Shown piece by piece: positions 22,581-35,215 of a stretch of DNA of 64,000 nt (its first letter is position 1; each line of letters starts with the position of its first letter). A model generated the notes under the pieces. The model was not told the DNA's origin. It worked only from the letters and a program-made list of their open reading frames with translations, and searched no databases. The DNA comes from Linanthus parryae (Eukaryota; Streptophyta; Magnoliopsida; Ericales; Polemoniaceae). The translations under genes were made by a program, and so were the position numbers. The stretch covers positions 154,019,345 to 154,083,344 of the forward strand of contig JALGPY010000002.1 of assembly GCA_023055425.1 (NCBI GenBank), read 5' to 3'.

Positions 22581-24797
22581 TTACGGTATGAGTCGAACTT
22601 GGTTCGTCATGTCTTCAATCATTTGTGGGCCAATGATCACCGTTTCGCTGATGTCACTCCAACATAGTGGCGATCGGCACTTCCTTCCATACAGGGCTTC
22701 GTACGGTGCCATCCCGATGGTAGCGTGGTAGCTGTTGTTGTAGGAGAACTCTATTAACGGCAACTTATCAACCCATGAGCCTTGGAAATCCATAGCACAG
22801 GCTCTTAACATATCTTCCAGCGTCTGTATAGTTCTCTTCGTCTGACCGTCTGTGGCTGGGTGGAAAGCCGTACTGAATTTCAGCTGAGTTCCCAGTGCTT
22901 CTTGAAGCGCTCTCCAGAAATGAGAGAGAAAGTTAGGGTCTCTGTCCGAGATTATCGAACTCGGAACCCCATGATATCTCACGATGTTTCTGACGTACGC
23001 ATCTGCCCTTTGCTCCATGTTCCACGTGTCTTTCATTGGGATGGATCTCGCCGTCTTGGTTAGTCTGTCTACGACTACCCATATCTGGTTGAGTCCATTC
23101 TTCGACGTAGGTAGAGCTGTGACGAAATCCATTGATATGGAGTCCCACTTCCAGACTGGAACATCCAACGGTTGGAGTAGACCTCCCATTCTCTTGTGCT
23201 CGAACTTCACTTTCTGGCATGTTAGGCATCTGGCCACGAACTCAGCTACTTCCTTCTTCATATTGGGCCACCAGAACGTCTTCTTCAGTTCCTTGTAAAG
23301 CTTATCGCCTCCAGGGTGGACCGAATATGGGGTGTTGTGTGCCTCCTGCATCAGCTTCTCCTTAACCTCTGAACACTTTTGTGGCACGCACCATCTTCCT
23401 TTGTAGCGAATGCTCCCGTCTTCGTGAATCTGGAACTCCTTGGCCTCTCCTGCTGCAATCTTCTTCTTGATCCTCTCGAGTTTCACGTCTCCTACTTGAT
23501 TGCTTCGTATTTCTTCGAATAAGTCTGGAACCGCTGTCATGCTCCCGAGCAGCTTTTGCACCGTTCCTTGTTCCACCACTTCGATGTTGAGCTTCCGGAA
23601 CTCGTGACATAGCCAGTCTGACAAGACTACCATAGCGTTCACTGCATGGCTCGATTTACGACTTAGCGCGTCAGCGACTACATTAGCCTTCCCCTCGTGG
23701 TACTGGATGCGTAGGTCGTAATCCTTGATAATCTCCAGCCATCTTCGTTGTCGGTTGTTTAGCTCCTTCTGCGTGAATATATACTTCAGGCTGCGATGGT
23801 CCGTGTAGAGCTTGAAAACTGCCCCGTAGAGATGATGCCTCCATATCTTCAGCGCGAAGACTACTGCTGCCAGCTCCAGGTCATGCGTGGCATAGTTCTC
23901 CTCGTGTGGCTTCAGCTGCCTTGACGCGTAAGCAATCACTCTTCGGTCTTGCATCAGCACACATCCAAGTCCTTTCTTTGACGCATCGCTGTATACCTCG
24001 AACTCTCCAGAGTCGTTTGGCAAAGCTAACACTGGTTCTGTAGTGAGATTCTCCTTCAGAGTCTGGAACGCCTCTTCACAGCTGTCGTCCCAGTGATACT
24101 TCACCGCCTTCTTCGTCAGCGTAGTCAGTGGCCTGGCAATCTTCAAAAAATCCTTCATGAACCGCCTGTAGTAACCGGCTAAGCCTAGGAAGCTTCGAAT
24201 CTCGGACACGTTCTTTGGTGTAGGCCAATCCTTAACCGCTGAGACCTTTGCTGGGTCGACGGATTCTCCTTCCTTGGAGATGATGTGGCCTAAAAACGGC
24301 ACACGATCCAACCAGAAATCACACTTTGAAAGCTTGGCGTACAGCTGCTCTTGCCTCAAGGTCTGCAATACTTCTCGGAGATGCTCTTCGTGATCCTCTT
24401 CGTTCTTCGAGTACACCAGGATGTCATCGATGAAGACAACCACGAACCGGTCTAGAAACGGCTTCATTACTCGGTTCGTTAAGTCCATGAACACGACCGG
24501 AGCATTGGTCAAACCGAAAGGCATAACCGTGAACTTGTAGTGACCGTACCTTGTGCTGAAGGCCGTCTTTGGAATATCTTTTTCGGCTACGCGGAGTTGA
24601 TGATAACCAGATCTCAGGTCGATTTTTGAGAAGAAACTGGCTCCTTGTAGCTGATCGAATAGATCGTCAATCCGGGGTAGCGGATACTTGTTCTTGATAG
24701 TGACGCTGTTTAGCTCCCGGTAATCGATGCATAATCGCAAGCTTCCGTCCTTCTTTCTGACGAACAACACTGGTGCTCCCCAGGGTGACACACTAGG
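22581..24797 (-). pseudogene. pol: Unit 1 RT, RNase H and integrase core
   Basis: This frame follows protease directly after TGA 24798-24800. In the 736-residue segment the RT motif FIDDILVYS is at about 120-128, RNase H ([12 protein letters not shown]) at about 265-276, and the integrase zinc finger H485, H492, C522, C525. The integrase core has D555 (SMDF) and D616 (ISDRD). At the third catalytic site, 35 residues after D616, all four units have Lys (DGQTKR, codon 22836-22838) where family members have Glu. RT and RNase H look complete; the integrase should be catalytically dead. The segment ends VRLIP then TAA. Unit 1 differs from the others at about seven residues (for example Glu for Val in SKEGESV). 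Confidence 0.92.
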
Positions 24798-25682
24798 TCA
24801 TATGTACCCCTTCTGGAAAAGCTCTTGTATCTGCTCCTTCAGCTCCTTCAATTCCACAGGTGCCATCCGATACGGCGCCTTGGAGATGGGTGCAGTTCCA
24901 GGTGCCAAGTCTATAGTAAACTCCACTTCTCGTTGAGGTGGCATTCCGGGAATCTCGTCAGGGAATACATCAGGAAATTCCCTCACGACAGGTATCTCGT
25001 CCAGCACATTTTCCTTCTTGGTTACGTCTTGGACATAACACAAGTAGGCAGTGTTCCCCTTCTTCATTTGGTTGATTATAGTCAAAGCAGACACTAATCT
25101 GATTCGAGGTTCCGGGGTGATACGACGATAGGTGATCTTTTCTCCTTTAGGTCCCTTTAATCGAACATTTTGATCATAGCAGTCAATAACTGCCCGACAC
25201 TTCCCAAGCCAGTCCATTCCTAGGATCACATCTATGCCTCCTAGGTTAAATTTTATTAGGTTGGCAGGTAAGGTGCAGGTTAGGATTTTGAGTTCTACCC
25301 CTTCGAATACGGTGTCGCAGATAGTTATCTGGCCATTAGGGGTCGCTACTAGGATAGATATACTAGATGAGCTAAGCTGACCCAATTTCTCAGCAAACGA
25401 GGATGATATAAAGGAATAGGATGCACCAGAATCAAATAGCACGAAAGCAGCTTGGTCATGGATAGAGAAAGTACCCGTGACAACTCCATGTGCAGCTTCT
25501 TCCTCAGTCTTAGTCAGCACAGCAATCCGTCCCACGTTTGCATTCTGAGCTCCTGCTCCTGCTGCTCCAGCTCCATTGTGGTTGTTCCCGTATCCAGCAT
25601 TGTTGTTTCTGATCCTGGGTTGGCCTCCGTTCTGGCCTGCATTGCCTGGGTTGTAGTTCTGCTGCCTGACATATCCATTGCC
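24798..25682 (-). pseudogene. pol: Unit 1 protease region
   Basis: The frame is open from just after TGA 25683-25685 to TGA 24798-24800. It lies -1 relative to gag. It starts with a Gln/Asn/Gly-rich linker, then GRIAVLTKTEEEAAHGVV, the aspartic protease active site LFDSGASYSFI, and the second-lobe motif VILGMDWLGK. It then runs into the RT entrance (DIPGMPP-type segment, REVEFTIDLAPGTAPI). A GTG at 25533-25535 or the frame entry from gag are alternative starts; translation normally arrives from gag. The TGA at the end sits in an otherwise continuous protease-RT frame and is present in all four units. A CGA to TGA change is the simplest origin. Confidence 0.88.
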
Positions 25683-25711
25683 TCATTGTTCTGGTTGCAG
25701 TTTCCATTCTG

Positions 25712-26704
25712 CTAGTTCCCGAACCGATGGTTGCGGGCAAAGTTGTTCCCGTTCTGCTGACGGTTGCCCTGGTAGTTGTTCTGCTGTGGCCTTCCAAAGT
25801 TGCCTCCTTGGATCATAAGCTGGTTCCCGGCTGGTTGAGATCGGCATTCATAAGCTCGATGTCCTCGCCTGCCATAGTTGTTGCAAGTGACCGGATTTCC
25901 CTCACAGTCTGCTCCTGGGTGGTTTCGCGGGCACCATTTGCAGAAATAGCGACGATTCTTCTGAGTCCCAGCATTCTGCTGATTGCCACGGTACTTCCCC
26001 TGGTTACCTCTTCCATTGTTAGGCTTGAACCTCTGATTGCCCTTGGCAAAGTTGTTGTTGCTTCCTCCTACCTCCTCAAGCTTGCGTTTCTTGCGATTCT
26101 CTTCCTGGGTGACACGAACTCGATAGATGTCAGCAGCTCTGTCGTAAGCTTCATGAAGCGAAGAGTAGGTCCTGCTCAGCAGAGACTCTTGCAGCCTTTC
26201 GTGCAATCCACCGATGAATCGGGAAACTTAGGAGTCTTCATCTGGCACCATGTTACCTACGAATCGTGTTAGCTCTGTAAATTTCCGGAAATACTCAGTC
26301 ACTGAGTCATTTCCTTGCCGCAGGTTTTGAAATTCCTGCTCCTTGCTCCTCTTCACGTGATGAGGGTAGAAACGAGCTCTGAGGGCGGTTTGGAGTGCCT
26401 CCCAGTTGAAGTTGGGTTCGACTAGGAGAGTTTCTCGTACATTTCTCCACCAGAGGTTCGCCTCACTTTTCAGGTAGAAGACTGCGCAGTTGACCTTTCG
26501 GTCATCGGGACATTCTATCACCTCAAGAATTTTATCCATTTTCATGATCCAGTCTTCTAAATCGACATGATCCTCTTTTCCAGTAAACTCCATTGGTTTC
26601 ATTTCAGCTACTTTCTTGGCCCAGTTAGTTCCGGCTTGTCCTCCGTTATTCATCATCTGAGCCATTTGCGCGAAGAATTGCTCCATAGGGATATTATCGG
26701 CCAT
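25712..26704 (-). pseudogene. gag: Unit 1 gag, with unique internal stop
   Basis: The ATG at 26702-26704 gives MADNIPMEQFFAQMAQ and a Retrotrans_gag-type capsid (VAEMKPMEFTGKEDH, ANLWWRNVRETLL, FYPHHVKRSKEQEF). TAA at 26228-26230 interrupts it after PDEDS; units 2-4 have Lys there. The frame continues to TAG 25712. It has two zinc-knuckle-like motifs: CKWCPRNHPGADC, which is complete, and CNNYGRRGHRAYEC, whose second Cys is Tyr in all units. A Gln/Asn-rich tail follows. Unit 1 lacks the one-base insertion that breaks gag in the other three, so its knuckle region is in frame. Confidence 0.9.
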
Positions 26705-27146
26705 CTATCCTGATCAAACTTCCCTATAGTGGTAATGGAATGTTCTATTAGTCACATCCTACGGTATCCTTGTTTAGGGTCGAGGGAACTTCAATAATCA
26801 TTTTTCGCAATTAATATATCTAACATTATCACATAATCTAACACGCATGAAATAACAATTTTGCAATAAAAGCACATAAGGCTCATATCTGCATAGCTCA
26901 GCTAATCAAGGAAGTAAATCTTGTGCAAGTTAGATTCTATCTCCTTCTCATAAAAATCAGCAACGGTATGCATCTCAAATAACTCATAACACATAAAGCT
27001 GAAAAAAAATCAGGATGCGGGTGGGTGGGAGAAATCAAGACCTAGACTACCCGTAACCCCCACGGCTTATCCAATTTTAATTATCTTGCCCTATGTCCAT
27101 TTTTAGTTGCCCTACAGGTTTTAAATTCCCTTTTTATGGACTGCCT
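26705..27146 (-). other. Unit 1 5' leader
   Basis: About 440 bases between the primer-binding site and the gag ATG. It is AT-rich with no coding content; it would hold packaging and dimerisation signals if any exist. Confidence 0.7.
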
Positions 27147-27158
27147 GCTCTGATACCA
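27147..27158 (-). other. Primer-binding site, unit 1
   Basis: TGGTATCAGAGC on the minus strand (initiator-Met tRNA), two bases from LTR2. The same site occurs at 35658-35669, 44145-44156 and 52624-52635. Confidence 0.88.
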
Positions 27159-27160
27159 CC

Positions 27161-28301
27161 TGCAACAGCCCGTGGTTTCCCAAGCATTCCGTTCCGGACC
27201 GGAAAGCCCAGGAGAGCGCTGCTAAAAGTAATGGCGGGAATCAAAAGCATCACATTCCAAAAGTATTTATTTATTATACAACATTAAACGTCATGAAAGT
27301 CACTAAACATTACATAAGTGATTCCAAAAGCTATACATCATCCTGGCTTGCTAACTAAATACTACACGTGAGTCCCGTACCCAGCTTCGCCATAGCCTCC
27401 TGCTTCTAAGCCTGCGGTGGGAAGGAAACAGGAACCGCAGTTTTCAAAAGTCAGTACGAAATACTGAGTAAGTAACACCCAAACTCGTAAAACAGATGAT
27501 GAAGTTTAATTCTACTATTTGCAATAATAAAACAGGAGGAATAAAACTTGTATAGGAAGAATCCAATAAATAAAGTGGGAACTCTTATAAAATTCTTCTT
27601 ATCTTAATATCTCTTCCAAACGGGGATTATATTCCTCAATCTCTTCTTCCTTCCTTTCCAAAAACTCAAACCAGAACTGTTTTATTAGCTTTGTTGATAC
27701 GGGGAGGGAACTACTAATCTATCACTAGCAACCATGACCTTAACTGCCGGCAGCCCCCTAAGACTTCTTGCGGCCAGAGAGGTGAGTACATGGAGCGACC
27801 CGGCAGGTTGCGACCGGGTTAAAAATAAAATCTGATCTCTGGTCGAGTGACCGAAGTCAACACGACAATAATAAAGCTTCTCCCGCACAACTCTTTCCAC
27901 TTTACGTTAATTACGCATTATTAATATTAATCATGTGACAACATCAAGTAAAATAACTTCTTGAAATAAATGGAGCTTCAACTAAAACAAGTAAATGAAT
28001 AACCAATAAAAATGCTTTTTGAGACAAGAAATAAAAGTCATATTAAGACAGTAAGGAAGCTAGGCTCAACGCTTGGCATGTTACTTACCTTACTTCCGTA
28101 GCACTAGCACGTTCTAGAAATGTCTCGGGCCTACAAACCGTCACATACAACCCGTAACTTTTATGTCAACAAATAATCCAACAAAAGTACTACACGTCTT
28201 AAATATATTATTTCTACCCAACCCCACTAGCTAACTTTCCTAACGTTTTATTTCGTTATAATCTTTTATTATATAAGACCACGTGTTTATATTTAAACGA
28301 C

Positions 28302-28370
<69 letters not shown>

Positions 28371-30248
28371 CATTATTATTATTAGCTAAAAGTGGTTAAC
28401 TAATTAGAGAAATTATTTTATAAATACTTGATATATTAGTGAAAACAAAACTAGTTTATTTTTAATGAAAAAGACATATTATTATTTCTATAATTATTTA
28501 AACAATATTTAAAACTATTTAATTTAAAGAGAAATTTTCCCTAAATACTAATCGCAACAAAACAATATTTAAAACCTAGCAAAATATCAAATTTGCAAGT
28601 ATTAAACATCCAAGTTATTAACTAAGCGATTTAACGATATTTATTTATAGTTTTAACTAAAAATATTTCTTGTTTAATTTTTAACGAACAAAGCGCTTGC
28701 TATTTTAATACCAAAATTACTTCTCCAAGACGGGGATGAAAACTAATATTTTTAGAAATTATTTATATTCCAAAATTATTATTTTTATTTTTAGCGAAAA
28801 GTGACAAGTTTAAGTAAAATACACATAAACCCCTATTTATATTGAATGTCTACAAATATCTCAACTAGTCATCAAAACAGTTAGATAAAAGTACTCTAGC
28901 CACCTTGTAGTTTCTGAAAGTACAAAAAGAACCCCCTATTTCAAGTTATAACAGTTTTCATAAACTACACTTTTACCCCCTTCTACAACAACTTCAATTT
29001 CTTCAATCCTACTATGATTCAAGCTATCAAACTTCAATTTTGGCAACATATAACAGCTAATCAGAAGGTTTAGAACGTACCTAGGCCAAAAATGGCCGGA
29101 AATCGTTAAGAAACGGGTCGGGTCGAAGCTCGACGTCGGAGTCGCCGGAGTTGGACCTTGGTGGTCGGCTCTAATGGCTTTCCCAGCCTGGTTTGAGGCT
29201 CCTAGTTAGTTGGTCAGGGCCCTAAGAGTCGTCTGGAAGCAGAGAAGTGGACTGGTGCTGCTGCGGGGCTTGGGTGGTGTTCGGCCGAAGCTTTGGCCGA
29301 CAACAATGGAGGTCGCCGGTGGTTGTGGCTTCTGCTGCTAGGGCTGCTCCCCTGGGCTCTGCTTCAGGTCGGGGATGAGCCAAAGTCGGTCAGAGAGCTC
29401 GGGTAAGGCAGCGGGGATGAGAGAGAGTGAAGTGGGTTTTCTTCGGTGTTTTTCCGACGGCGGCAATGGCGGCTGTGGTGGTCGCTGCTACTGCTGCTAC
29501 TCTGTTTATGAAGATATCTGAGAACAGAGAGGGAGGGAGAGAAGGAGAGAGAGTGAGAGAGGCTGCTGGGCAGGTGGGTTCCTCTTGGGTGGTTGACGAC
29601 GGCAACAGGGGTAGCTGCGGTGGTGGCTGCTGCCACCTCTTCTCTGCTGCTGGTGGTGGTGTTGCTGAGGACAGAGAGCAACAGGGAGGGAGAGATAGAG
29701 AGCTGGACAAAGTGATAGAGAGAGGGCTGTAAGTGGTGAAGGTGGTGATGTTGAAGGTGACGACGGTGGAGGGAGGTGGTGGTTGTGAGGGTGGCTGCTG
29801 GCGTGAGGAGGGAGGCTGGAGAGGGCTTTTATAGTTGGGTTTACTTGGAGCCCAAGCACGGTGATGTGACAGGGGCGGTGATGGTGGCTTCCCGAAGGTG
29901 TTAGAGGCGGTGTGGTGGCGTATGGAGGAAGAAGAAGATGACTTCCTGGATACAAAAATTTCATTTAACTAATATTTATTAGAAATATTTGGGTGTGGGT
30001 GGAGTACTATGTGGTTGGGTGATTGAGTGTGGCAAGCCTATCAATCCTCGCGGTGGACGGACACGCGCTATAAATTAAAACTAGCTAAAATTTGACTACG
30101 GATTAATTCTTGACTATCACTATAATATTATTCTAAAACTTTCTACAAACTAAACTCAAAGATTTATTAAAATATTATTTTGCTAATAAATTATTATTAT
30201 ACTTCCTAAATGACTATTTTACCCCTGCTAGATAAACGGGGTATTACA
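27161..30248 (-). mobile_element. Gypsy LTR2, internal, shared, chimeric (3088 bp)
   Basis: It serves as 5' LTR of unit 1 and 3' LTR of unit 2. It is the longest LTR because of (ATT)22 ATC (ATT)4 at 28303-28383. It matches LTR5 at the left diagnostic sites, including aaaacctagc at about 28572, and LTR1 from about 28740 rightward. It shares gacaaagtg (about 29706) with LTR3 and LTR4 only. Its TATA box is at 29826-29834. Confidence 0.92.
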
Positions 30249-30541
30249 TCATTCCCCCCTTAAGCACAGCTTCGTCCTCGAAGCTAAAATCGAACGACTA
30301 ATCATAATATTCAAATTATCTAACAAGTAACTATCTAACCGAATTAATATCACATTGGTGGCAAGTAATTTCACATAACAAATAATAGCAAGTAATCATT
30401 TTACGCAATGCAACACGTAAAGTCAAATAAGATCGTAGTCACGTTTATCTAATTAGGTGGTCATAGTCTCATTTGGGTTCTAAGTCTTAAGGTCAACTAT
30501 ATCTCAAAGGTACTAAAATAGCAGACTAAGGCGTAATAGTA
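30249..30541 (-). other. Unit 2 polypurine tract and 3' untranslated region
   Basis: The tract at 30249-30264 matches unit 1. The remainder carries the base states shared by units 2-4. Confidence 0.7.
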
Positions 30542-31087
30542 TTAAACAGAGGGTTGCATCCTCTCCCCCTTAGAGAGTGACGTCCCCGAAACTCCACGTA
30601 CCTCATTAAATAAGTGTGGGTACTTCTTTCTCATCTCTTCTTCAGCTTCCCAAGTTGCTTCTTCTGTTTGGTGGTTGGTCCAAAGAACTTTGACCAGTTT
30701 GACACTCTTGGTTCTCGTATCCCTTGTCTTTGTATCCAGTATCTTGACAGGTTGCTCCTCATAGGTTAGCGATGGGTCGAAATCCACTGGTTCTCGATCC
30801 AAGATATGAGACGGGTGTGGTATATACTTCTTCAACTGGGATACGTGGAAGACATTGTGTACTCGCCCTAGATTCGATGGTAAGTCCAACCGATATGCAA
30901 CTTCCCCTATCTTCTCAATAACATCGTATGGACCAATAAATTTAGGTCTTAATTTTCCTTTCAGGTTAAACCTGGTTACCCCCTTAGTAGGTGAGACTCG
31001 CAGGAATGCTTTCTCTCCTACCTGGAATTCCAGTGGCCTTCTCTTCTGATCGGCGTATGATTTTTGTCTGTCTTGAGCTGCCTTCAT
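30542..31087 (-). pseudogene. pol: Unit 2 integrase C-terminus and chromodomain-like tail
   Basis: 181 codons behind TAA 31091-31093, in frame with pol. The domain order is as in unit 1. It has Arg in NEVRGVSG and Thr in GTSLSKG, the states shared with units 3 and 4. The RDTRTKS sequence is kept, which separates it from unit 3. Confidence 0.85.
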
Positions 31088-31090
31088 TCT

Positions 31091-33307
31091 TTACGGTATG
31101 AGTCGAACTTGGTTCGTCATGTCTTCAATCATTTGTGGGCCAATGATCACCGTTTCGCTGATGTCACTCCAACATAGTGGCGATCGGCACTTCCTTCCAT
31201 ACAGGGCTTCGTACGGTGCCATCCCGATGGTAGCGTGGTAGCTGTTGTTGTAGGAGAACTCTATTAACGGCAACTTATCAACCCATGAGCCTTGGAAGTC
31301 CATAGCACAGGCTCTTAACATATCTTCCAGCGTCTGTATAGTTCTCTTCGTCTGACCGTCTGTGGCTGGGTGGAAAGCCGTACTGAATTTCAGCTGAGTT
31401 CCCAGTGTTTCTTGAAGCGCTCTCCAGAAATGAGAGAGAAAGTTAGGGTCTCTGTCCGAGATTATCGAACTCGGAACCCCATGATATCTCACGATGTTTC
31501 TGACGTACGCATCTGCCCTTTGCTCCATGTTCCACGTGTCTTTCATTGGGATGGATCTCGCCGTCTTGGTTAGTCTGTCTACGACTACCCATATCTGGTT
31601 GAGTCCATTCTTCGACGTAGGTAGAGCTGTGACGAAATCCATTGATATGGAGTCCCACTTCCAGACTGGAACATCCAACGGTTGGAGTAGACCTCCCATT
31701 CTCTTGTGCTCGAACTTCACTTTCTGGCATGTTAGGCATCTGGCCACGAACTCAGCTACTTCCTTCTTCATATTGGGCCACCAGAACGTCTTCTTCAGGT
31801 CCTTGTAAAGCTTATCGCCTCCAGGGTGGACCGAATATGGGGTGTTGTGTGCCTCCTGCATCAGCTTCTCCTTAACCTCTGAACACTTTTGTGGCACGCA
31901 CCATCTTCCTTTGTAGCGAATGCTCCCGTCTTCGTGAATCTGGAACTCCTTGGCCTCTCCTGCTGCAATCTTCTTCTTGATCCTCTCGAGTTTCACGTCT
32001 CCTACTTGATTGCTTCGTATTTCTTCGAATAAGTCTGGAACCGCTGTCATGCTCCCGAGCAGCTTTTGCACCGTTCCTTGTTCCACCACTTCGATGTTGA
32101 GCTTCCGGAACTCGTGACATAGCCAGTCTGACAAGACTACCATAGCGTTCACTGCATGGCTCGATTTACGACTTAGCGCGTCAGCGACTACATTAGCCTT
32201 CCCCTCGTGGTACTGGATGCGTAGGTCGTAATCCTTGATAATCTCCAGCCATCTTCGTTGTCGGTTGTTTAGCTCCTTCTGCGTGAATATATACTTCAGG
32301 CTGCGATGGTCCGTGTAGAGCTTGCAAACTGCCCCGTAGAGATGATGCCTCCATATCTTCAGCGCGAAGACTACTGCTGCCAGCTCCAGGTCATGCGTGG
32401 CATAGTTCTCCTCGTGTGGCTTCAGCTGCCTTGACGCGTAAGCAATCACTCTTCGGTCTTGCATCAGCACACATCCAAGTCCTTTCTTTGACGCATCGCT
32501 GTATACCTCGAACTCTCCAGAGTCGTTTGGCAAAGCTAACACTGGTTCTGTAGTGAGATTCTCCTTCAGAGTCTGGAACGCCTCTTCACAGCTGTCGTCC
32601 CAGTGATACTTCACCGCCTTCTTCGTCAGCGTAGTCAGTGGCCTGGCAATCTTCAAAAAATCCTTCACGAACCGCCTGTAGTAACCGGCTAAGCCTAGGA
32701 AGCTTCGAATCTCGGACACGTTCTTTGGTGTAGGCCAATCCTTAACCGCTGAGACCTTTGCTGGGTCGACGGATACTCCTTCCTTGGAGATGATGTGGCC
32801 TAAAAACGGCACACGATCCAACCAGAAATCACACTTTGAAAGCTTGGCGTACAGCTGCTCTTGCCTCAAGGTCTGCAATACTTCTCGGAGATGCTCTTCG
32901 TGATCCTCTTCGTTCTTCGAGTACACCAGGATGTCATCGATGAAGACAACCACGAACCGGTCTAGAAACGGCTTCATTACTCGGTTCGTTAAGTCCATGA
33001 ACACGACCGGAGCGTTGGTCAAACCGAAAGGCATAACCGTGAACTTGTAGTGACCGTACCTTGTGCTGAAGGCCGTCTTTGGAATATCTTTTTCGGCTAC
33101 GCGGAGTTGATGATAACCAGATCTCAGGTCGATTTTTGAGAAGAAACTGGCTCCTTGTAGCTGATCGAATAGATCGTCAATCCGGGGTAGCGGATACTTG
33201 TTCTTGATAGTGACGCTGTTTAGCTCCCGGTAATCGATGCATAATCGCAAGCTTCCGTCCTTCTTTCTGACGAACAACACTGGTGCTCCCCAGGTTGACA
33301 CACTAGG
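31091..33307 (-). pseudogene. pol: Unit 2 RT, RNase H and integrase core
   Basis: The frame follows TGA 33308-33310. [11 protein letters not shown], RNase H YSDAS and the HHCC integrase finger are intact. The Lys at the third integrase catalytic site is encoded at 31346-31348. Residue states shared with units 3 and 4 and not with unit 1 include [36 protein letters not shown] and QETLGTQ. No private lesion was seen. Confidence 0.9.
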
Positions 33308-34192
33308 TCATATGTACCCCTTCTGGAAAAGCTCTTGTATCAGCTCCTTCAGCTCCTTCAATTCCACAGGTGCCATCCGATACGGCGCCTTGGAGATGGG
33401 TGCAGTTCCAGGTGCCAAGTCTATAGTAAACTCCACTTCTCGTTGAGGTGGCATTCCGGGAATCTCGTCAGGGAATACATCAGGAAATTCCCTCACGACA
33501 GGTATCTCGTCCAGCACATTTTCCTTCTTGGTTACGTCTTGGACATAACACAAGTAGGCAGTGTTCCCCTTCTTCATTTGGTTGATTATAGTCAAAGCAG
33601 ACACTAATCTGATTCGAGGTTCCGGGGTGATACGACGATAGGTGATCTTTTCTCCTTTAGGTCCCTTTAATCGAACATTTTGATCATAGCAGTCAATAAC
33701 TGCCCGACACTTCCCAAGCCAGTCCATTCCTAGGATCACATCTATGCCTCCTAGGTTAAATTTTATTAGGTTGGCAGGTAAGGTGCAGGTTAGGATTTTG
33801 AGTTCTACCCCTTCGAATACGGTGTCGCAGATAGTTATCTGGCCATTAGGGGTCGCTACTAGGATAGATATACTAGATGAGCTAAGCTGACCCAATTTCT
33901 CAGCAAACGAGGATGATATAAAGGAATAGGATGCACCAGAATCAAATAGCACGAAAGCAGCTTGGTCATGGATAGAGAAAGTACCCGTGACAACTCCATG
34001 TGCAGCTTCTTCCTCAGTCTTAGTCAGCACAGCAATCCGTCCCACGTTTGCATTCTGAGCTCCTGCTCCTGCTGCTCCAGCTCCATTGTGGTTGTTCCCG
34101 TATCCAGCATTGTTGTTTCTGATCCTGGGTTGGCCTCCGTTCTGGCCTGCATTGCCTGGGTTGTAGTTCTGCTGCCTGACATATCCATTGCC
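33308..34192 (-). pseudogene. pol: Unit 2 protease region
   Basis: The frame is open from after TGA 34193-34195 to TGA 33308-33310. The active site is LFDSGASYSFI. It has KELIQELFQ near the end where unit 1 has KEQIQELFQ. The lesions are the same as in unit 1, placed at homologous codons. Confidence 0.85.
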
Positions 34193-34221
34193 TCATTGTT
34201 CTGGTTGCAGTTTCCATTCTG

Positions 34222-35215
34222 CTAGTTCCCGAACCGATGGTTGCGGGCAAAGTTGTTCCCGTTCTGCTGACGGTTGCCCTGGTAGTTGTTCTGCTGTGGC
34301 CTTCCAAAGTTGCCTCCTTGGATCATAAGCTGGTTCCCGGCTGGTTGAGATCGGCATTCATAAGCTCGATGTCCTCGCCTGCCATAGTTGTTGCAAGTGA
34401 CCGGATTTCCCTCACAGTCTGCTCCTGGGTGGTTTCGCGGGCACCATTTGCAAAAAATAGCGACGATTCTTCTGAGTCCCAGCATTCTGCTGATTGCCAC
34501 GGTACTTCCCCTGGTTACCTCTTCCATTGTTAGGCTTGAACCTCTGATTGCCCTTGGCAAAGTTGTTGTTGCTTCCTCCTACCTCCTCAAGCTTGCGTTT
34601 CTTGCGATTCTCTTCCTGGGTGACACGAACTCGATAGATGTCAGCAGCTCTGTCGTAAGCTTCATGAAGCGAAGAGTAGGTCCTGCTCAGCAGAGACTCT
34701 TGCAGCCTTTCGTGCAATCCACCGATGAATCGGGAAACTTTGGAGTCTTCATCTGGCACCATGTTACCTACGAATCGTGTTAGCTCTGTAAATTTCCGGA
34801 AATACTCAGTCACTGAGTCATTTCCTTGCCGCAGGTTTTGAAATTCCTGCTCCTTGCTCCTCTTCACGTGATGAGGGTAGAAACGAGCTCTGAGGGCGGT
34901 TTGGAGTGCCTCCCAGTTGAAGTTGGGTTCGACTAGGAGAGTTTCTCGTACATTTCTCCACCAGAGGTTCGCCTCACTTTTCAGGTAGAAGACTGCGCAG
35001 TTGACCTTTCGGTCATCGGGACATTCTATCACCTCAAGAATTTTATCCATTTTCATGATCCAGTCTTCTAAATCGACATGATCCTCTTTTCCAGTAAACT
35101 CCATTGGTTTCATTTCAGCTACTTTCTTGGCCCAGTTAGTTCCGGCTTGTCCTCCGTTATTCATCATCTGAGCCATTTGCGCGAAGAATTGCTCCATAGG
35201 GATATTATCGGCCAT
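34222..35215 (-). pseudogene. gag: Unit 2 gag, frameshifted before the zinc knuckles
   Basis: The ATG at 35213-35215 gives the capsid region open through PDEDSKVSRFIGGL, without unit 1's stop. It runs on to YFLQMVPAKPPRSRL and ends at 34412. An A run at about 34450-34457 has one extra base relative to unit 1, so the two zinc-knuckle motifs and the Gln/Asn tail lie in the next frame down to 34222. Units 3 and 4 carry the identical insertion. The product would be a capsid without nucleic-acid-binding knuckles. Confidence 0.9.

Noticed and set aside
22860..25715. Many antisense and alternate-frame reading frames within gypsy pol, repeated in each unit
   Set aside because: They are shadows of the pol frame on the other strand or in other phases, with no domain content.
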